Origin: Opitutales bacterium
GTDB lineage: Bacteria; Verrucomicrobiota; Verrucomicrobiia; Opitutales; Opitutaceae
Length of the DNA: 64,000 bases
Assembly: GCA_018700525.1 (NCBI GenBank)
Contig: JABITN010000127.1
Location: forward strand, 1-64,000
Direction of reading: 5' to 3'
Of the stretch, positions 44,690-54,168 are shown piece by piece; the stretch's first letter is position 1; each line of letters starts with the position of its first letter. Both the position numbers and the translations under genes were made by a program. The notes below the pieces were generated by a model. It saw only the letters and a program-made list of their open reading frames with translations. It was not told the DNA's origin and ran no database searches.

Positions 44690-45961
44690 ATGACCTCTCC
44701 TCAACTAAATGCTCTTATTGTCGAATCCGACATTCATCGAGCTAGCCGTATTCGTACATTAATAGAGGAAATGTCTGGTTTGGCGATTGGTTGCGAGAAT
44801 GTCTATTGCTGGTCTGACGGAAAAAATCGATTGCTAGAAGCGGACTGGGATTTCGTTGTTGCACGATTAAGTCTTCCCGATGCTAGAGGCCTTGACGTTT
44901 TGGTGGATGCTCAAGCGAGGGAAAACAATCTACCGGTCATTGCGATCCTCGAGGGAGGCGAGCCAGAGGCGGTGGTCGATGCTGCTAGGAGCTTGGCTGA
45001 TGAATGTCTTTTTTGGGAGGAAGTCGAAAAGGGTTTTTTGAGTCAGCAGATTCTCCATGCTTTGGAGCGCGGCGAAATGCTCAAGGAGCTTCGAACTCAG
45101 CAGAGTGTTCTGGCGATGATTGGTGAGGAATCCAAGTATCGGGATTTGATTGATCGAATAGATGAGGCGGTTTTCGTAGTATCGGAGGAGTCGGGTTCTG
45201 TCTTATTTGCGAATGAAACGGCCGAATCATGGTTTGGAGAGAGACTCGGAGAGACTCTTTCAGATTTGCTAGAGTATGATCTTCGCAAAATGGATTCCGT
45301 TGAAATGGAAATTTCTATCGTGAATACGCAAACGTCGAATGTCGCCTTGAAATCGAACCGCTTGGAGTGGGCAGGGCAATCGGCCTGTATGATCGCCTTG
45401 AAAGATATCTCGAAGCAAAAAAAGGCGGAAGAAGCTTTTCAAAACAGTCGGCGGCAATTGGAGGCGATTTGCGAGCTCGTCGAATCCGCTGATAGACCCT
45501 CGGAAGTTGCCGATGAATCTGATTCTCAGGCGGAGGTGAATCGAGTGGATCCCGGGGAATCCTTAGTCCAGTCAGGCAAGGCTCTCGTCGTTGACGACGA
45601 GGAAGTGTTGCGAATGGTTTTAAAATCAATTCTGGGCGCTATGGGTTTCGAAACGATTGTCGCGAGCGACGGTTTGGAAGCGGTCCGATTGTATGAGGAG
45701 CATCGCGATGAGATCTCGCTAGCTATCGTCGATCTTAATATGCCCGGCTTGAATGGAGGTGGAGTATTTCGGGAAATTAGAGAAGATGGGCGGTGTATTC
45801 CAATTCTCGTGACAAGTGGAATGGATGATTTCGATACGCTTCCATTCGATGACTTTGAAAAGGAAAACAGCCGTTTTTTAATGAAACCGTTCGGGGCTGC
45901 GGATGTACGTGAGGCGATTGATTTGCTAATCGGCAGGGAAATGCTGGACGCTAACCGGTAA
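44690..45961 (+). CDS. REC-PAS-REC response regulator
   Basis: 424 residues without a kinase or DNA-binding domain. Residues 1-125 resemble a receiver (LNALIVESDIHRASRIRTLI) but the phosphoacceptor position in DFVVARLSLPDARGL is Arg59, and the usual Thr and Lys are also lost. A PAS-like domain follows (YRDLIDRIDEAVFVVSEESG to ALKDISKQKKAEE). The C-terminal receiver is intact: VVDDEE, acceptor Asp348 in IVDLNMPGLNG, VTSG and LMKPFG. A sensor kinase elsewhere must phosphorylate it. ATG 44690 was chosen because upstream residues lack family likeness. Convergent with the DUF420 gene. Confidence 0.85.
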   Translation: MTSPQLNALIVESDIHRASRIRTLIEEMSGLAIGCENVYCWSDGKNRLLEADWDFVVARLSLPDARGLDVLVDAQARENNLPVIAILEGGEPEAVVDAARSLADECLFWEEVEKGFLSQQILHALERGEMLKELRTQQSVLAMIGEESKYRDLIDRIDEAVFVVSEESGSVLFANETAESWFGERLGETLSDLLEYDLRKMDSVEMEISIVNTQTSNVALKSNRLEWAGQSACMIALKDISKQKKAEEAFQNSRRQLEAICELVESADRPSEVADESDSQAEVNRVDPGESLVQSGKALVVDDEEVLRMVLKSILGAMGFETIVASDGLEAVRLYEEHRDEISLAIVDLNMPGLNGGGVFREIREDGRCIPILVTSGMDDFDTLPFDDFEKENSRFLMKPFGAADVREAIDLLIGREMLDANR

Positions 45962-45973
45962 CGTGGGTATCGG

Positions 45974-46540
45974 TCAGGCGACGTTGAATGTATGCAGAAT
46001 TAGGTATACGAGTATACCGGTTACGGAAACGTACATCCAGATAGGAAAAGTCCATTTCGCAATTCGCTTGTGTTTGTCGTAGCGTTTTGTTTTCGCGAAC
46101 CATAGGGTGAGCAGGATTAGCGGTACCACGACTACGGACAATAGGATGTGCGAGATAAGTATGAAGAAATAGACTGGACGGATTATTCCTTCGCCAAGGA
46201 ATTTCGTATCGCCTTGGTAGTGGTGATAGATGATGTATAATACTAAGAATAAGGCCGAAGAAACTGTGGCCGATATCATCGAGCCTATATGGATCCGCCT
46301 TAAATCACGCTTGATGGCGATGAGGCCGATCGTTAGACAGCAGGCGGAAAGCGCGTTCAAAGATGCGAATATAGTTGGCAAGGTTTTTACCCAGTTGGCA
46401 TCATTATGGGCGGGTGTCTTGAAATAAATCAACCAGAATAGGAAGGCTAGGATTGCAAAGCTTATTCCCATTGCGGGACCGATGGCCTTGCTTGATTCGG
46501 CTTCCTTGCCCGTGGCACTTTGATCTTCGCGGTGTTTCAT
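45974..46540 (-). CDS. DUF420 membrane protein
   Basis: 188 residues, five predicted membrane segments after a polar N-terminus (for example AMGISFAILAFLFWLIYF and VSVTGILVYLILHTF). HIGSMISATVSSALFLVLYIIYHH and YDKHKRIAKWTFPIWMYVSVTGI contain the conserved histidines of DUF420, a family tied to cytochrome c oxidase assembly (CtaM-like) in Bacillus and relatives. No oxidase genes are in this window. It follows pdhC after 13 bases. Confidence 0.85.
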   Translation of the reverse strand: MKHREDQSATGKEAESSKAIGPAMGISFAILAFLFWLIYFKTPAHNDANWVKTLPTIFASLNALSACCLTIGLIAIKRDLRRIHIGSMISATVSSALFLVLYIIYHHYQGDTKFLGEGIIRPVYFFILISHILLSVVVVPLILLTLWFAKTKRYDKHKRIAKWTFPIWMYVSVTGILVYLILHTFNVA

Positions 46541-46553
46541 GTATCGAGATGAT

Positions 46554-47840
46554 TTAGACGAGAATCAAGGCTGGCTTTTCGAGGATGGTTTTCAGTGCCT
46601 GGATGAATTGGGCTCCGACGACTCCATCCACGACTCGGTGATCGCAGCTGAGGCCTACTCTCATTATCTGGCCGATCGCTATTTCACCGTTGGCGTCTAC
46701 GACCGGGCGAGCAATGGTTGCTCCAACGGATAGAATACCCGCGTTTGGCGTATTGATGATTCCGTAGAATCCTGATACTCCGAACATTCCGAGATTGGTA
46801 ACGGTGAAGGTGCTACCCGACATCTCGTTGGGCGTGAGCTTCTTGGAGCGCGATTTGCCGATGAGTTGTTTGGCTTCTAAGGCAATGGCTTTGAGTCCCT
46901 TGGCGTCGGCATCGCGAATTACAGGGGTCAATAGACCGTCGTTTATTGCGACGCCGAAGGACATATTGACGGCGGAGTGCTGACGGATGGTCGTCTGGTT
47001 CCATGAGCGATTCATCTCAGGGACGCGCCTGAGAGCTTCGGCTGAAGCTTTGAGGATGAAATCGTTGACGGAGAATTTTACGCCGCCTTGTTCGGGTGTG
47101 AGCTCGGAGAGTTCGGAGTTGAGCTGTTTTCGCAATTCCAGCAATGCCGCTACGTCGATCTCGGTTTCGAGATAGAAGTGGGGTACTGTCGTTTTACTTT
47201 CGAGCAGACGCTGGGCGATAACCGCTCTCATTTGAGAAACTGGCAGGTCTTGGGCTTCGGCTATTCCGGCCGACGCAATGACGGCAGGAGCTGATGCGGG
47301 CGTTTTTTGGGAAGCTGGTTTAGCTGCTCCAGGGATTGCTCCGAGCACGTCCTTTTTGACGATGCGCCCGTTCGGACCACTGCCGGTTACGGTCGCTAGG
47401 TCGATACCGTTTTGCGTGGCGAGTTTCTTGGCCAGAGGCGAAGCTTTGATGGCTGGCGCGTCGCTTTGCGGCTGGGGTTTGGCCGGAGCTTCGGCGGCTG
47501 ATTCAGCGTCAGCTGTTCCTTTGGGCGTTTCTTCTAGGATTGCTGCCTCCGGTTCCGCTGGAGCAGCAGGTGTCGGTAGGGAACCTACGTCGAAAGTTTC
47601 ACCGGCTTCTCCGACGGCTGCGATAGGCGCTCCGACGGGTACTTGGCCTCCCACAGGTACGATTTGCTTGAGCAATACGCCTTCGTCGAAAACTTCCAAT
47701 TCCATGGTCGCTTTATCTGTTTCGATTTCCGCGATGATGTCTCCAGACTCGATGGAGTCCCCTTCTTTTTTCAGCCAATTAGCGACGGTTCCCACGGTCA
47801 TGGTATCGCTAAGTTTAGGCATGTCGATTGTTGTAGGCAT
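46554..47840 (-). CDS. pdhC: Pyruvate dehydrogenase E2, dihydrolipoamide acetyltransferase
   Basis: Core of the pyruvate dehydrogenase complex, moving acetyl groups from lipoamide to CoA. 428 residues. One lipoyl domain with the modified lysine in ETDKATMELEVFDEG (about residue 43), an Ala/Pro-rich linker, a peripheral-subunit binding domain (ASPLAKKLATQNGIDLATVTG) and the catalytic domain ending SCDHRVVDGVVGAQF, which holds the active-site histidine and aspartate. Third gene of the leftward pdhA-pdhB-pdhC operon. E3 is not in the window. Confidence 0.95.
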   Translation of the reverse strand: MPTTIDMPKLSDTMTVGTVANWLKKEGDSIESGDIIAEIETDKATMELEVFDEGVLLKQIVPVGGQVPVGAPIAAVGEAGETFDVGSLPTPAAPAEPEAAILEETPKGTADAESAAEAPAKPQPQSDAPAIKASPLAKKLATQNGIDLATVTGSGPNGRIVKKDVLGAIPGAAKPASQKTPASAPAVIASAGIAEAQDLPVSQMRAVIAQRLLESKTTVPHFYLETEIDVAALLELRKQLNSELSELTPEQGGVKFSVNDFILKASAEALRRVPEMNRSWNQTTIRQHSAVNMSFGVAINDGLLTPVIRDADAKGLKAIALEAKQLIGKSRSKKLTPNEMSGSTFTVTNLGMFGVSGFYGIINTPNAGILSVGATIARPVVDANGEIAIGQIMRVGLSCDHRVVDGVVGAQFIQALKTILEKPALILV

Positions 47841-47881
47841 ATAAGAAAAGTTTAGGAATTCAGGTTAAAGGGACGCGATGT

Positions 47882-48856
47882 TTAGCAGATTTCGAGAATT
47901 TTTTTGATAACGACGTCTGATTTTGGAAGCTGTATTTTTTCTAACGGTGGGCTGTAGACTGCGGGAGCATCGATTGCCGAAACCCGTTGTACAGGCGCGT
48001 CGAGATAGTCGAATGCTTGGTTCTGGATAAGGTAGGCGATTTGCGCGTCGACGCCGCAGAAAGGTTTGTTCTCTTCGACGAGTACAGCGCGGCTTGTCTT
48101 TTTGACAGAGTCGACGATGGTTTGCTCGTCTAGCGGGCGAATGGAACGGAGATCGACGACTTCGGCGTCGATGCCGTGTTCCGATTTTAGGATTTCAGCG
48201 GCTTCGAGACAGACGAGAACGGAGGGACCATGGGCGATGAGGGAGACATCGGTGCCTTCGCGTTTGACGTCGGCCTTACCCAATGGGATAACGTATTCTT
48301 CCTCTGGCACTTCTCCGACGTTATTATAGAGAATCGTGCTTTCCATGACGTAGACAGGGTCGTTGTCACGGATGGCGGCCTTGAGGAGTCCTTTCGCGTC
48401 GTAGGGAGTTGTTGGGCACACGACCTTAAGGCCTGGCGTATTCGCAATGAAATTTTCAGGCGTGTGGGAGTGGGTCGCTCCGACTCCGGTACCGCCATTG
48501 GCTGGGCCTCGGATGACGATTGGGACGTTGATCTTTCCGCCGGACATGTAGCGTACGCTGGCGGCGTTGTTGATGATCTGGTCCCATGCGACGTAGGCGA
48601 AGCTCCAAAACATGAGCTCCATGACGGGACGTATCCCTAGCATGGATGCTCCGATCCCCATGCCGATAAATCCGGCTTCGCTGATTGGCGCGTCGACGAT
48701 CCGTTTCGGGCCGAACTGGGCTAGTAGACCTTCGGTGACCTTGTAGGCTCCATTGTATTGCGCGACTTCTTCTCCGATGATGACGACGTTCTCGTCTTGC
48801 TCGAGCTCTTCGATCATCGCGTCTTTAAGCGCTTGGCGGTAACTGATTTCAGACAT
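47882..48856 (-). CDS. pdhB: Pyruvate dehydrogenase E1 beta subunit
   Basis: Pairs with PdhA to form the thiamine-diphosphate dependent E1. 324 residues. EELEQDENVVIIGEEVAQYNG contains the thiamine-activating glutamate region, and FIGMGIGASMLGIRPVMELMF and THSHTPENFIANTPGLKVV are typical of the beta chain. The C-terminal transketolase domain includes VDLRSIRPLDEQTIVDSV. 41 bases before pdhC. Confidence 0.96.
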   Translation of the reverse strand: MSEISYRQALKDAMIEELEQDENVVIIGEEVAQYNGAYKVTEGLLAQFGPKRIVDAPISEAGFIGMGIGASMLGIRPVMELMFWSFAYVAWDQIINNAASVRYMSGGKINVPIVIRGPANGGTGVGATHSHTPENFIANTPGLKVVCPTTPYDAKGLLKAAIRDNDPVYVMESTILYNNVGEVPEEEYVIPLGKADVKREGTDVSLIAHGPSVLVCLEAAEILKSEHGIDAEVVDLRSIRPLDEQTIVDSVKKTSRAVLVEENKPFCGVDAQIAYLIQNQAFDYLDAPVQRVSAIDAPAVYSPPLEKIQLPKSDVVIKKILEIC

Positions 48857-48902
48857 TTAAAATTCTTTTGTATGTAAATTGTATTCAAGAGACTTCGACG
48901 AC

Positions 48903-50018
48903 TTAATCGTTGAAGAATATGCGACCTTCCGACAGCTTTTGATCTGGATTGTCTTCTTCCCAATAGACGTCCTTGAGGATGTCGCTTTCAGGGGGAAAGG
49001 GGCTTTCGTCCGCAAATTTAGCGGATTCTTCGGCTTCGGTTTTGGCTGCTTGATCGATCTCTTTTAGACCTTTTTCGGTGAGCAATTCGGCGTCGACCAA
49101 GTAATCGCGATATAGCAATAGAGGGTCGTGGTTCTTTCGGTAGTCGTCGATTTCTTCCTTCGTCCGATACTTCTTGTGGTTGGCGTCCGCGATGGAATGG
49201 CCTTGATAGCGGTAGGTGTGGATCTCCAGAAGCGAAGGTTTGGATTCTTCGCGAGCGAGATCCATGGCGTTTTTAACGCCTTCGCGAACGTCGAAGATGG
49301 ATTCCCCATTGATGTGGCCCCAATTCATCGAATAGCCCTCGGCTCTAGCTGCCAATCCGAGATCGGGATGCATGCTCGAGCGTTCTTGGGATGTCCCCAT
49401 CGAGTACCCGTTGTTTTCGATGATGTAGACGACCGGCAGGTTCCAGAGGGAGGCAATGTTGAGCGATTCGTGGAAGGCGCCTTGATTGATAGCTCCATCA
49501 CCCAGAAAGCAAAGGGCGCAGCCTTTTTTGTTTTGATATTTCAGACCATAGGCAAGCCCGGCTCCGAGAGGGGTCTGTCCGGCTACGATACCGTGTCCGC
49601 CCCAATAATTTTTGCTAGGGTCGAAGTAATGCATCGACCCGCCTTTGCCTTTGGAGCACCCGGTACTTTTTCCGAAAAGTTCGGCCATGCATTCGTTCAT
49701 ACTCATGCCGACGGCTAGCGCGTGCCCGTGGTCGCGGTAGGCCGTAATGACGTGGTCGTTTTCCTCCATCAGGGAAATGCATCCTACGGCGATTGACTCT
49801 TGCCCAATGTAGAGGTGCAAGAAGCCGGCGATCCTACCTTGTTGGTAGGCCCGGAGTGATCGTTCCTCGAAGCGCCGGATGCGTATCATCTCGCTGTAGA
49901 AGTCGATTAGCTCGTCGCTCGACAAGTTGGCGTTCGCCGGAGACTTGGCGTCTTTGGCTAGAATCGCTTTTGCCGGTTTTTGGCGTTTGGTATTTTCGGA
50001 AACGGATGATTTAGTCAC
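48903..50018 (-). CDS. pdhA: Pyruvate dehydrogenase E1 alpha subunit
   Basis: 371 residues from a GTG at 50018. The thiamine-diphosphate motif is LCFLGDGAINQGAFHESLN (GDG...N), preceded by GGHGIVAGQTPLGAGLAYG. The phosphorylation-loop region HTYRYQGHSIADANHKKYR is of the two-subunit E1 type. The first 25 residues are Lys/Ala/Ser rich and poorly conserved, so the start could be later, but no ATG occurs before the conserved SEMIRIRRFEE. First gene of the pdh operon. Confidence 0.95.
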   Translation of the reverse strand: MTKSSVSENTKRQKPAKAILAKDAKSPANANLSSDELIDFYSEMIRIRRFEERSLRAYQQGRIAGFLHLYIGQESIAVGCISLMEENDHVITAYRDHGHALAVGMSMNECMAELFGKSTGCSKGKGGSMHYFDPSKNYWGGHGIVAGQTPLGAGLAYGLKYQNKKGCALCFLGDGAINQGAFHESLNIASLWNLPVVYIIENNGYSMGTSQERSSMHPDLGLAARAEGYSMNWGHINGESIFDVREGVKNAMDLAREESKPSLLEIHTYRYQGHSIADANHKKYRTKEEIDDYRKNHDPLLLYRDYLVDAELLTEKGLKEIDQAAKTEAEESAKFADESPFPPESDILKDVYWEEDNPDQKLSEGRIFFND

Positions 50019-50152
50019 AATTTGCTGTTTTTCAGGCTTTGCGGAGAACTTGTGTTGAAAAAGTCGCGTTGATCAAGGTCATACCGACAATCGGGAGCGA
50101 ACTCCTGTACAGCGGAGGATCTCTTGGGTTTCGCGGCACATGGATTGCGGTT

Positions 50153-50647
50153 TCAGGCGCCGTCGACTGCTTGTTCTATTATGATTTTGAGTGGTTGATC
50201 CGGGGTGCAGTTGGCTCGGGCTGAGACGAAGCCATTACGATGTTTGTCGTAGATTGTCCATAATCCCTCTCGGTCCGTTTCCGGTATCGGTATCGTTTCG
50301 ATGGATTCTCTTGAAAAGAACGAAAAGCGTCCTTCGTCAATGGTTTCGGGTAGTTTGGAGATTGAAGCCCGACAGTCGAAAAGGAACATGAGCCAGTGAT
50401 TGCTCCCTTCGTAGGCTTTTTCTGCGATCATGCAGAAGAGGTGGAGCTGGGAGCTGTCGATTCGCAGCCCGATTTCTTCGAAGGTTTCTCGGACAGCGCA
50501 TTCGTGCGGCGACTCGCCGCTGCCCATTTCGAGTTTTCCGCCGATTGGGCTCCAAAGGCCTTTATTGGGGGCTTTTTCTCGTTGAATCATAAGGAACTCG
50601 CCTACTTCGTTACGGATGAAGACTAGGACGCTGATTTTGTAGTGCAT
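50153..50647 (-). CDS. NUDIX hydrolase
   Basis: 164 residues. The Nudix box is GGKLEMGSGESPHECAVRE followed by TFEEIGL, giving G-x5-E-x7-RExxEE-x-G with its metal-binding glutamates (the fifth position reads S-G-E). IRNEVGEFLMIQREKAPNKGLW resembles MutT/8-oxo-dGTPase-like members acting on small nucleotides. Substrate not determinable. Transcribed toward pdhA, with 134 bases between them. Confidence 0.9.
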   Translation of the reverse strand: MHYKISVLVFIRNEVGEFLMIQREKAPNKGLWSPIGGKLEMGSGESPHECAVRETFEEIGLRIDSSQLHLFCMIAEKAYEGSNHWLMFLFDCRASISKLPETIDEGRFSFFSRESIETIPIPETDREGLWTIYDKHRNGFVSARANCTPDQPLKIIIEQAVDGA

Positions 50648-50767
50648 GTGTGATCGGAAGGTTGGCGGTTTTACTCTTTCTTGCGCTCTTTGGGGGCTAT
50701 TCGAGAAAATTCTGCCATTTTCGTGCTAAGGCTTGCCGATGAATGGACCGGGATCTAGCTTATCCGG

Positions 50768-51379
50768 ATGACATGGATCTCTCGAATCACGCTAGCGTTG
50801 CTCTCGGCCTTGGTTGTGGACGCATTCGCGGCGCTCGCTTCGGTGTCGGTCCGTGAAGTCGAATTTAATCGAGTAAATGCTCAGACGAGTTCGAGCGATT
50901 GGCTCGAATGTTCTATTGAGGTTGAGGTGCGGCGCGATCCGCAGGACTCGACGCGTAGGCTTCCGGATTACATTGATGATTTGGTAGTGGAGCTCGTGCT
51001 AGGGATAGAATCGAGCATTAGCGGGCAAAGTAGTTTCGAATTTTTCAAGGTGGAGGCTGCGTTGGTGAGTTTGAAGGAAGGAAAGCATTTTGTCCGCTTC
51101 TATCTCCCACCAGAAATCGTTGAGAGAGATCGTATTAGGAATGAGGTGCATTCCTTTTTGATTCGCCTGAAGTGTTCAGGAAAAGTGGTTGAGGAGCAGG
51201 TTTCGAGGCGATTGGAGCGAATTAATGTGCTCGATAGCTTTTTAAAGCGGGTAGATCTGGACTCTCCTCGTAACGATGGTATCCTGCTTCCTCAATTTAA
51301 GACGCCGTTTAGCGTCGCCTATCCTAATGACACGCCGAGTTTTAGGGACTCTGGGGATCTCGTCGGCGAGCAAGGGTAA
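50768..51379 (+). CDS. Exported protein of the pilus operon (Amuc_1102-like position)
   Basis: 203 residues with a signal peptide (ITLALLSALVVDAFAALA). The mature part is beta-rich with charged strands (SSDWLECSIEVEVRRD, HFVRFYLPPEIVERD) and ends in a Pro/Asp-rich tail. I recognise no domain. It is the first gene before PilM-PilN, PilO-like, and secretin genes, the position held by Amuc_1102 in Akkermansia muciniphila, and has a similar size, so a periplasmic pilus-assembly role is inferred from context only. Confidence 0.7.
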   Translation: MTWISRITLALLSALVVDAFAALASVSVREVEFNRVNAQTSSSDWLECSIEVEVRRDPQDSTRRLPDYIDDLVVELVLGIESSISGQSSFEFFKVEAALVSLKEGKHFVRFYLPPEIVERDRIRNEVHSFLIRLKCSGKVVEEQVSRRLERINVLDSFLKRVDLDSPRNDGILLPQFKTPFSVAYPNDTPSFRDSGDLVGEQG

Positions 51380-51493
51380 TTATGATCGCTGCCTCGGGCA
51401 GTGCTTAGATTAGATTTCTTGTAACGGCTTGAATCTCAAGCGTTTTTTCTTGTGCTGGCTAGGCAAATATCAAAAAATGGTAAATTCCTCTGC

Positions 51494-53188
51494 ATGAGAC
51501 CTCCTCATTACCTAGTCATTAGTTGTGGTTCGAGCCACATCGCCGCTGTTCATCTTTCCATGAATACGAGTGGCCGATGTGAGTTGGAGAACTATTGGAT
51601 AAAGGAAGTGGAACTTTCGATAAACGAACCCCTACTTTGGTTAAAGGCGATGTCGCAGTCATTCGAGGAAATTCGTTTGACGTTTAAGGAAGTTTCTCCG
51701 GTAGGCTACGCGCTACCGGGTAATTTGATTCTGACGAAATATCTGAAGATTCCTCAGACTCCGCGTAAGAAGCGCGATAAGATAATTGCTTTTGAGGCGA
51801 AGCAGAACATTCCGTATCCGATAGGTGAAGTCGCCTGGGATGATTGCCTGATAGAGGAAAGCGACCTGGATCTCGAAACGCTTATTGCGGCTTCGAAGAT
51901 TGAATTGGTCGAATCGCTATCGCGGTACGGCAAAGAGGCAAAAATGGATCCGGACATGATCGAGCCGGCGTTCATGGGGTTGATCAATTGTTTTCGCTTT
52001 AACGAGCCTCAGATAGACGGTTGTACGCTTTTGCTTTCGATTGGTGCCAAGTCGACGGATATTATTTTCTTCAACGGCTCTGAATTCTATTCCCGCAACG
52101 TATCGTTTGGCGGTAATACGGTGACGCAGGAAATGCGCAGCGTCTTAAACTTGCCCTTTGAGGATGTGGAGAGAATTAAGCGTTCCGCGATAGCGGGGGA
52201 ACCGATTCCGACTGTCGAGCATGTTGCGTTCGAGGAAGCTCAGGAGGCATTTCTAAAGCGTTTGAATGTCGAAATTTCCCGAACTCAGGCGATTTATAAA
52301 AATCACGGATACAGCGACGAACCGATTCGGTGTCGCTTGTCGGGCGGTGGCTCGTTACTACCGAATATTGGAGCGAGTTTGAAGAATCGCTTGGCTATTC
52401 CTGTCGAGCAATTTGATCCATTCAAGCAAGTGCGGGTAGGGCAGGGTTGCTCGGAGAGGGCGCTTGAGATCGATAAGGCATTCGTGAGCGAGGCGATGGG
52501 AGTGGCTATCGGTCGTTTCCTTCCAGATTCGCCGGAAATAAATCTTTTGCCGCGCAGCATTGTTTGGCAGCGTAGATTTAAGCGTCAGCAACCCTATTAT
52601 TTGGTAGCTGGTTTGGTCGCCTGCGCCGCGGTTGCGTTACCTTTGGTTAATACAAATCTGTCTCTGCAGCGATATAGCGAAGAAATTCAAAATTTGGATA
52701 CTAATACAGCTCCGCTTCGTGCGTTGAATACGAAGATTGTCGACCGGATACGTGAAATTGAGTCGGTAAAGGGAGTGATTGTCGATGCTAACAAAGTGTC
52801 TCTCGCTCGTTCGAATTGGATGCATTTTTTGAACGACATCCAAATGCGACTATACGAAGTAGAGGATGTTTGGTTGGATCGAATCGAAATCGTTCGATTA
52901 GATACACGTGCGGGCAGTACTTCGAATCGTTTTAATTCCGCTCGGAAGAAAGTGGCGAATCCGGTGCCTGAACTCTTGAAGTTGCGTTTGGAAGGTCGGC
53001 TCTTAGATGTTTCGAATCCACTTTCAACGGTGAGCCAAGAATCAAATAAACGAGTGTCGGCTTTGTTGGATAGTTTTGCTGCATCGGAATTTATCTATCG
53101 CCTGGAAGATGAGCGCTTTGACAATAACTTACCGGGCATTCTGAAATTTAATTTCACTCTAGTCGTCGACTCGACTCGACCTCTATAG
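51494..53188 (+). CDS. PilM-PilN fusion, pilus assembly protein (Amuc_1101-like)
   Basis: 564 residues from ATG 51494. Residues 1-340 are PilM, an actin-like ATPase of the type IV pilus inner-membrane platform: LVISCGSSHIAAVHLSM, IAFEAKQNIPYPIGEVAWD, LLLSIGAKSTDIIFF and RLSGGGSLLPNI are its nucleotide-binding segments. At about 348 the chain reads INLLPRSIVWQRRFKRQQ, the N-terminal signature by which PilN normally binds PilM, then one membrane segment (YYLVAGLVACAAVALPLV), a coiled coil and a periplasmic domain. So the two partners are covalently joined. An upstream GTG at 51452 would add 14 residues. Confidence 0.88.
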   Translation: MRPPHYLVISCGSSHIAAVHLSMNTSGRCELENYWIKEVELSINEPLLWLKAMSQSFEEIRLTFKEVSPVGYALPGNLILTKYLKIPQTPRKKRDKIIAFEAKQNIPYPIGEVAWDDCLIEESDLDLETLIAASKIELVESLSRYGKEAKMDPDMIEPAFMGLINCFRFNEPQIDGCTLLLSIGAKSTDIIFFNGSEFYSRNVSFGGNTVTQEMRSVLNLPFEDVERIKRSAIAGEPIPTVEHVAFEEAQEAFLKRLNVEISRTQAIYKNHGYSDEPIRCRLSGGGSLLPNIGASLKNRLAIPVEQFDPFKQVRVGQGCSERALEIDKAFVSEAMGVAIGRFLPDSPEINLLPRSIVWQRRFKRQQPYYLVAGLVACAAVALPLVNTNLSLQRYSEEIQNLDTNTAPLRALNTKIVDRIREIESVKGVIVDANKVSLARSNWMHFLNDIQMRLYEVEDVWLDRIEIVRLDTRAGSTSNRFNSARKKVANPVPELLKLRLEGRLLDVSNPLSTVSQESNKRVSALLDSFAASEFIYRLEDERFDNNLPGILKFNFTLVVDSTRPL

Positions 53189-53199
53189 CGATAAATATA

Positions 53200-54168
53200 A
53201 TGGGCTGGTTTAAGCGAAATCCTTTTTTCTATACGATCCTCTCTCTCCTGCTAGCAACTACGGTGGGAGGCGTGTGGTATGCGTCCGAGGGAAGAGATGA
53301 GTTGGCGATATTGAAAGATCAATATGAGAAGAAACGCCGTCAAATGGAGATGTACATCGCTCGCTCGCCCGCTCCCACGAAGGCTAATATGGAGGCATTG
53401 GATCGCAATTACGCTCGCCTCATCGAGGAATTCGAATCGGTCCAGTCTTCTTTGAATTTGAATACCTATGATCGAGGACTCTTTTTTGGCCAGGTTCCCG
53501 AGTCGCATAACGAAGCGTTCTTTATGATTGCCAAGTATGTTGAAGATGTCCGGAGTATGGCGATTGGTAGTGGAGTGAAATTTCCTGAAGAATGTCGGTA
53601 TGGTTTTAGTGAATACGAGAACGTTGGTCCTGATTCGGAGATGGTCGAAAGAGTGCATCGTCAGTCCAGAATAATGGAATCCTTGTTGTTGGCTTTGTTT
53701 GACTCGGGAATAAGTGAATTCGTATCCATAAAACGGGAATCCTCGATCGAGGGCAATGCGGTCAATGGAGAAGGCGGAGATTTGTTTAATTTGGAGAATG
53801 ATCGTTCTATTGGCTTGACGGATGCGTTTGAATCCTTGGCGTTTCAATTGGAGTTCAAGGGACAGTCGTTGTCGTTAAGGAATTTTCTGAATAGAGTGAA
53901 TCGTTCTTCGCTTCCGTTTTCGATAAACGAAATTGAAGTGAGGCTCGAAGGCGAGTCAGGTTTGGATGGGAATCGTAGCGCCATTCTGGATAATCCGTTT
54001 GCTCGGCCCAGCGAAACTGAAAGACCGATGTCTGCGGTGCGCGTGCCGATAATCGCTGAGAATGAATCGTTTTTCGTTATCACTTTGGAATTCTGGGATT
54101 TGGTAGGAGGTCCGACTACGGCGGTGGTTGGTAATTCGGGCGAAGGGAGGAGCGGTGTTCAGATTTAG
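53200..54168 (+). CDS. Amuc_1100-like PilO-type periplasmic protein
   Basis: 322 residues: membrane segment (FFYTILSLLLATTVGGVWYA), coiled coil (ELAILKDQYEKKRRQMEMY, ANMEALDRNYARLIEEFESV), then a long periplasmic part with LAFQLEFKGQSLSLRNFLNR, a PilO-like ferredoxin-fold pattern. Length (Amuc_1100 is 317 residues), topology, coiled coil and gene order match Amuc_1100 of Akkermansia muciniphila, the surface-associated protein studied for host effects. Detailed sequence identity looks low, so homology is inferred from architecture and context. Eleven bases after pilM-pilN. Confidence 0.75.
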   Translation: MGWFKRNPFFYTILSLLLATTVGGVWYASEGRDELAILKDQYEKKRRQMEMYIARSPAPTKANMEALDRNYARLIEEFESVQSSLNLNTYDRGLFFGQVPESHNEAFFMIAKYVEDVRSMAIGSGVKFPEECRYGFSEYENVGPDSEMVERVHRQSRIMESLLLALFDSGISEFVSIKRESSIEGNAVNGEGGDLFNLENDRSIGLTDAFESLAFQLEFKGQSLSLRNFLNRVNRSSLPFSINEIEVRLEGESGLDGNRSAILDNPFARPSETERPMSAVRVPIIAENESFFVITLEFWDLVGGPTTAVVGNSGEGRSGVQI

